NCBI GenBank assembly: GCA_030428695.1
Contig: JAUIEM010000028.1
Coordinates: 1-38,999 of the forward strand
Length of the DNA stretch: 38,999 bases
Source of the DNA: a bacterium
GTDB taxonomy: Bacteria; Planctomycetota; J058; JAJDCP01
Reading direction: 5' to 3'
Shown here: piece after piece, positions 36,814 through 38,999 of the stretch
How the letters are laid out: each line of letters begins with the position of its first letter
Numbering within the stretch: position 1 is the first letter of the stretch
Notes under the pieces: model-generated
What the model saw: only the letters and a program-made list of their open reading frames with translations
Database searches by the model: none
Told to the model about the DNA's origin: nothing
Made by a program: the position numbers and the translations under genes

Positions 36814-38409
36814 ATGCACGCCCTGATCTATACCCGTGTCTCCAGCGACCAGCAGGAGCTCGATGGCACCTCGCTCGACACCCAGCAACGCGCCTGCCTG
36901 GCCTACTGCGAGGAGCACGGCTACGCCGTCGCTGGCGTCTATAGCGACACCTACACCGGCGCGCAGTACCGCGAGCGCCCCGGCCTGACCGCGCTGCGCC
37001 AGGTCCTGGCCAGCGTTTCCAGCGGCCCCGACGTCGTCCTCTGCTACGCCCTCGATCGGCTCAGCCGCAACCAGGCCCACGTCGCCATCCTCGTCGAGGA
37101 GATCATCGACGCCGGCGCGCGCCTGGAGCTCGTCACCGAAGAGTTCGAGGACTCCGCCGTCGGCCGCTTCATTCTCAGCGCCAAGGCCTTCGTGGCCGAG
37201 GTCGAGCGCGAGAAGATCGCCGAGCGCACCAACCGCGGCCGCCGCGCCCGCGCCGAGCAAGGCAAGTACATCCCCGGCCCGAAGCCCAAGTACGGCTACC
37301 TCTGGCGTGACGACAACACCGCCCTGGCCGTTAATGCGGCCGAGGCTCCTATCGTCCGGCGCATCTACCGCGAGTTCAACGCCGGCGCGAGCCTGCGCGC
37401 CATCGCCCGCGGCCTGATGGATGACAACGTGCCCTCGCCCACCGGCCGGCCCACCTGGGGTCCGTCGACCGTGCGCCTGATCCTCCACGACCCGGCCTAC
37501 GCCGGCGAGGCCCTCGCCTTCCGCTGGCAGGGCCACCCGCTCCAGCGCCGCAACGGCTCGGGCCCGAAGACGCGCATGCTCCCCGACGCGCCCGACCCTA
37601 TTCAGCTCCCTGACGGTGTCGTGCCGGCCCTCGTCTCGGCCGCCCAGGGCCGCGCCGCCCGCCGCCGCCTGGCCGCCAACGTCCGCGAAGCGACCCGCAA
37701 CAACCCGCGCCCGCAGGATTCGCTGCTGCGTGCGGGATTCATCGGCTGCGTCGTCTGCGGCCGCAACCTGGTTGTCAACAATCAGTCGAATCAGTATGTC
37801 TGTGTTGGCGGCGGTCACCGCATGGGGATCAAGCGCAGCGCCCTCGACGCCGACGTCTGGGAGCGCGTCCGCTGGTTCATCGAGCAGCCACGTGTCCTGT
37901 CGTCCCTCCTGGCCGAGTCCACCACCGACGACGACGGGGACCTCGTAGCCGTGACGCAGCAGCTGGCCGGCCTCGATCGGCAGCGCGCCAACCTCGCCCG
38001 CACCCTGGGCCAGACCGACGACCCCGACACCACCACCATTCTCGTCGCCCAGCTGGAGCAGCTCAGCCAGCGCTGGCGCGACCTTGAGGCCGAGCGCGCC
38101 GAGCTCACCACCCGCCAGGCCGATACCGCCCAGCGCCGCGCCGCCCTCGACAGCCTCGATACCTGGCGCGCCTCCGTCGCCGCCCAGCTCGACAGCATGG
38201 ACTGGCAGCAGCGCCGCGACCTCCTGCGCGCCCTCCAGCTGCGCGTCAACATCTGGCCCGCCGGCCAGCGCACCCCGCGCTGGCAGATCACCAGCGCCCT
38301 CTTCCCCCGCGAGCTCATCCCGCTTGTGTTCACATCATCAAGGTCATCTGCTCGCCCTTCTCCGGGAAGAGCAGCGGCAGCACCGCGCCGACGATCCCGA
38401 AGCCGATGA
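36814..38409 (+). CDS. Large serine integrase
   Basis: A 531-residue recombinase. The N-terminal resolvase domain has IYTRVSSDQQ with nucleophile Ser10 and DRLSRN (residues 81-86). A recombinase domain (GPKPKYGYLW; RAIARGLMDDNVPSPTGRPTWGPSTV) follows. A zinc-ribbon segment (CVVCGRNL; YVCVGGGH, about residues 312-332) precedes a long coiled coil (about 375-440). It integrates the phage by attP x attB recombination. GGGAG precedes the ATG. The last about 24 codons are host sequence antisense to the ABC permease gene, so this C-terminus exists only in the prophage state. Confidence 0.92.
   Translation: MHALIYTRVSSDQQELDGTSLDTQQRACLAYCEEHGYAVAGVYSDTYTGAQYRERPGLTALRQVLASVSSGPDVVLCYALDRLSRNQAHVAILVEEIIDAGARLELVTEEFEDSAVGRFILSAKAFVAEVEREKIAERTNRGRRARAEQGKYIPGPKPKYGYLWRDDNTALAVNAAEAPIVRRIYREFNAGASLRAIARGLMDDNVPSPTGRPTWGPSTVRLILHDPAYAGEALAFRWQGHPLQRRNGSGPKTRMLPDAPDPIQLPDGVVPALVSAAQGRAARRRLAANVREATRNNPRPQDSLLRAGFIGCVVCGRNLVVNNQSNQYVCVGGGHRMGIKRSALDADVWERVRWFIEQPRVLSSLLAESTTDDDGDLVAVTQQLAGLDRQRANLARTLGQTDDPDTTTILVAQLEQLSQRWRDLEAERAELTTRQADTAQRRAALDSLDTWRASVAAQLDSMDWQQRRDLLRALQLRVNIWPAGQRTPRWQITSALFPRELIPLVFTSSRSSARPSPGRAAAAPRRRSRSR
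38326..38350. other. Prophage-host junction (attachment site, right side)
   Basis: Host homology of the permease gene begins near 38330-38345 and the phage integrase reads across it. The permease frame is intact through GEQMTLMM and then stops at once, where this protein family normally continues for about 60 residues. The core of the att site should lie here; the exact crossover dinucleotide cannot be fixed without the left junction. Confidence 0.65.
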
Positions 38410-38944
38410 ACGAGAAGCTACCGGCGGCGATTACCAGCGCGGCGCCGGTCAGGTTCGCCTCCGAGAGGCTGATCTCCGGGAAAAATGCCGCCAGCACCAG
38501 GAAGAGCACAGTCGAGCGGATCAGCCCGTAGATGATCGCGAAGAGCGACATCCCGAACATGTGCGTCACCCGCGAGACCGGCGCCATCATCGTGTACTCG
38601 ATCGTGCCTTCCCAGCGCTCCCAGGCGACCGTCTCGGCCACGTTCATGAAGACCGAGTTCAGGTAGCCCCAGACGAGCGTCCCGATCGCCAGGAAGAGGA
38701 TCAACCGGTTCGTGTCGCCATCCTGCGACGCGCCGATGAACATGATCGACAGCGACGATGCAGCCGTGTAGACGAGGAAGGCGACCTCCCAGCCCCAGTA
38801 GCGCTTCGTCAGATAGAAGTTGCGCTCGACGAAGGCCATCGCGGCCTTGCTCTCGCGGGCCAGAATGCGGTGTGGCGCCCGCGACCCCGTTCCCGGGGCT
38901 ACGGTTGGCACGTATGACATTTCGATTCCGTCACTTTCGTTCAC
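38330..38944 (-). pseudogene. ABC-2 type transporter permease truncated by the prophage
   Basis: A 204-residue fragment starting (M)NESDGIEMSYVPTV. It contains the ABC-2 permease pattern of membrane segments and the loop SVFMNVAETVAWERWEGTIEYTMMAPVSRVTHMFGMS, which contacts the ATPase. Members of the drug-exporter/ABC-2 family are usually about 260-290 residues and continue after LLFPEKGEQMT with one or two more membrane helices. Here the frame ends at the prophage junction, so the gene is interrupted. GTG at 38944 overlaps a stop, consistent with an operon. Confidence 0.8.
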
Positions 38945-38999
38945 GGCACGTCATTGGGCCGCTGGTTGGAGGCGCTGCTGTTCGCATGACTGCGCCGAC
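38941..38999 (-). CDS. Possible C-terminus of the upstream ABC transporter subunit
   Basis: A frame entering from the right edge ends ASNQRPNDVP with TGA at 38941-38943, overlapping the GTG start of the permease (GTGA). ABC-2 permeases usually follow their ATPase gene, so this may be its tail. Only about 19 residues are visible, so this is weak. Confidence 0.25.
   Translation of the reverse strand, partial: RRSHANSSASNQRPNDVP

Noticed and set aside
38084..38917. Plus-strand frame overlapping integrase end and host permease
   Set aside because: Runs antisense through the permease gene with low-complexity translation; no start signals.

Overview
The window is the right-hand part of an integrated siphovirus-type prophage in a high-GC bacterium, plus about 0.6 kb of host DNA at its right end. 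Codon use is strongly G/C at third positions and GTG and TTG starts are common. A perfect Gram-positive-type LexA/SOS palindrome (GAAC-ATAT-GTTC) precedes the packaging genes. The interrupted host gene is an ABC-2 drug-export type permease. Together these suggest a Gram-positive-like high-GC host such as Chloroflexota (Thermomicrobia) or Actinobacteria; the exact taxon cannot be fixed from the sequence alone. The left end of the prophage, with the lysis genes and the other attachment site, lies outside the window.

Nearly everything is transcribed leftwards (minus strand). Reading from the right: a divergent immunity region (35,745-35,846) separates an XRE repressor-like gene, a membrane-anchored protein and a large serine integrase (plus strand) from a long early operon (minus strand, 35,744 down to 24,649). 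That operon encodes a ribbon-helix-helix regulator, many small Cys-rich proteins, a single-strand annealing protein, an O-like replication initiator that carries palindromic repeats in its own gene, a possible helicase loader, a ParB-like protein, a metallopeptidase, HTH proteins and two RusA-like resolvases. Most junctions are ATGA or GTGA overlaps.

The late operon (24,429 down to 10,809) follows the canonical order: small and large terminase, portal, tiny zinc-ribbon and membrane proteins, minor head protein, small accessory proteins, protease/scaffold, decoration protein, major capsid protein, connector and tail-completion genes, two tandem paralogous tail-tube genes, and two tail-assembly chaperone frames joined by a canonical GGGAAAC -1 frameshift site. 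It ends in a hairpin terminator. The tape measure protein (8,069 to 4,233) and distal tail/fibre genes resume further left.

Between the chaperones and the tape measure lies a roughly 2.7 kb accessory island. It holds a two-gene plus-strand operon of unknown function with its own consensus-like promoter, whose second product ends in a glycine-rich GxGxxRSxxFGRF loop reminiscent of RAMP proteins. After it comes a 390-bp non-coding stretch made of shuffled short repeats. The island also holds a divergent promoter region with repeated AGGTCCA boxes and a small MerR-type DNA-binding protein. This island, the repeat-bearing replication gene, and an integrase whose C-terminus is supplied by host DNA are the most unusual parts of the window.
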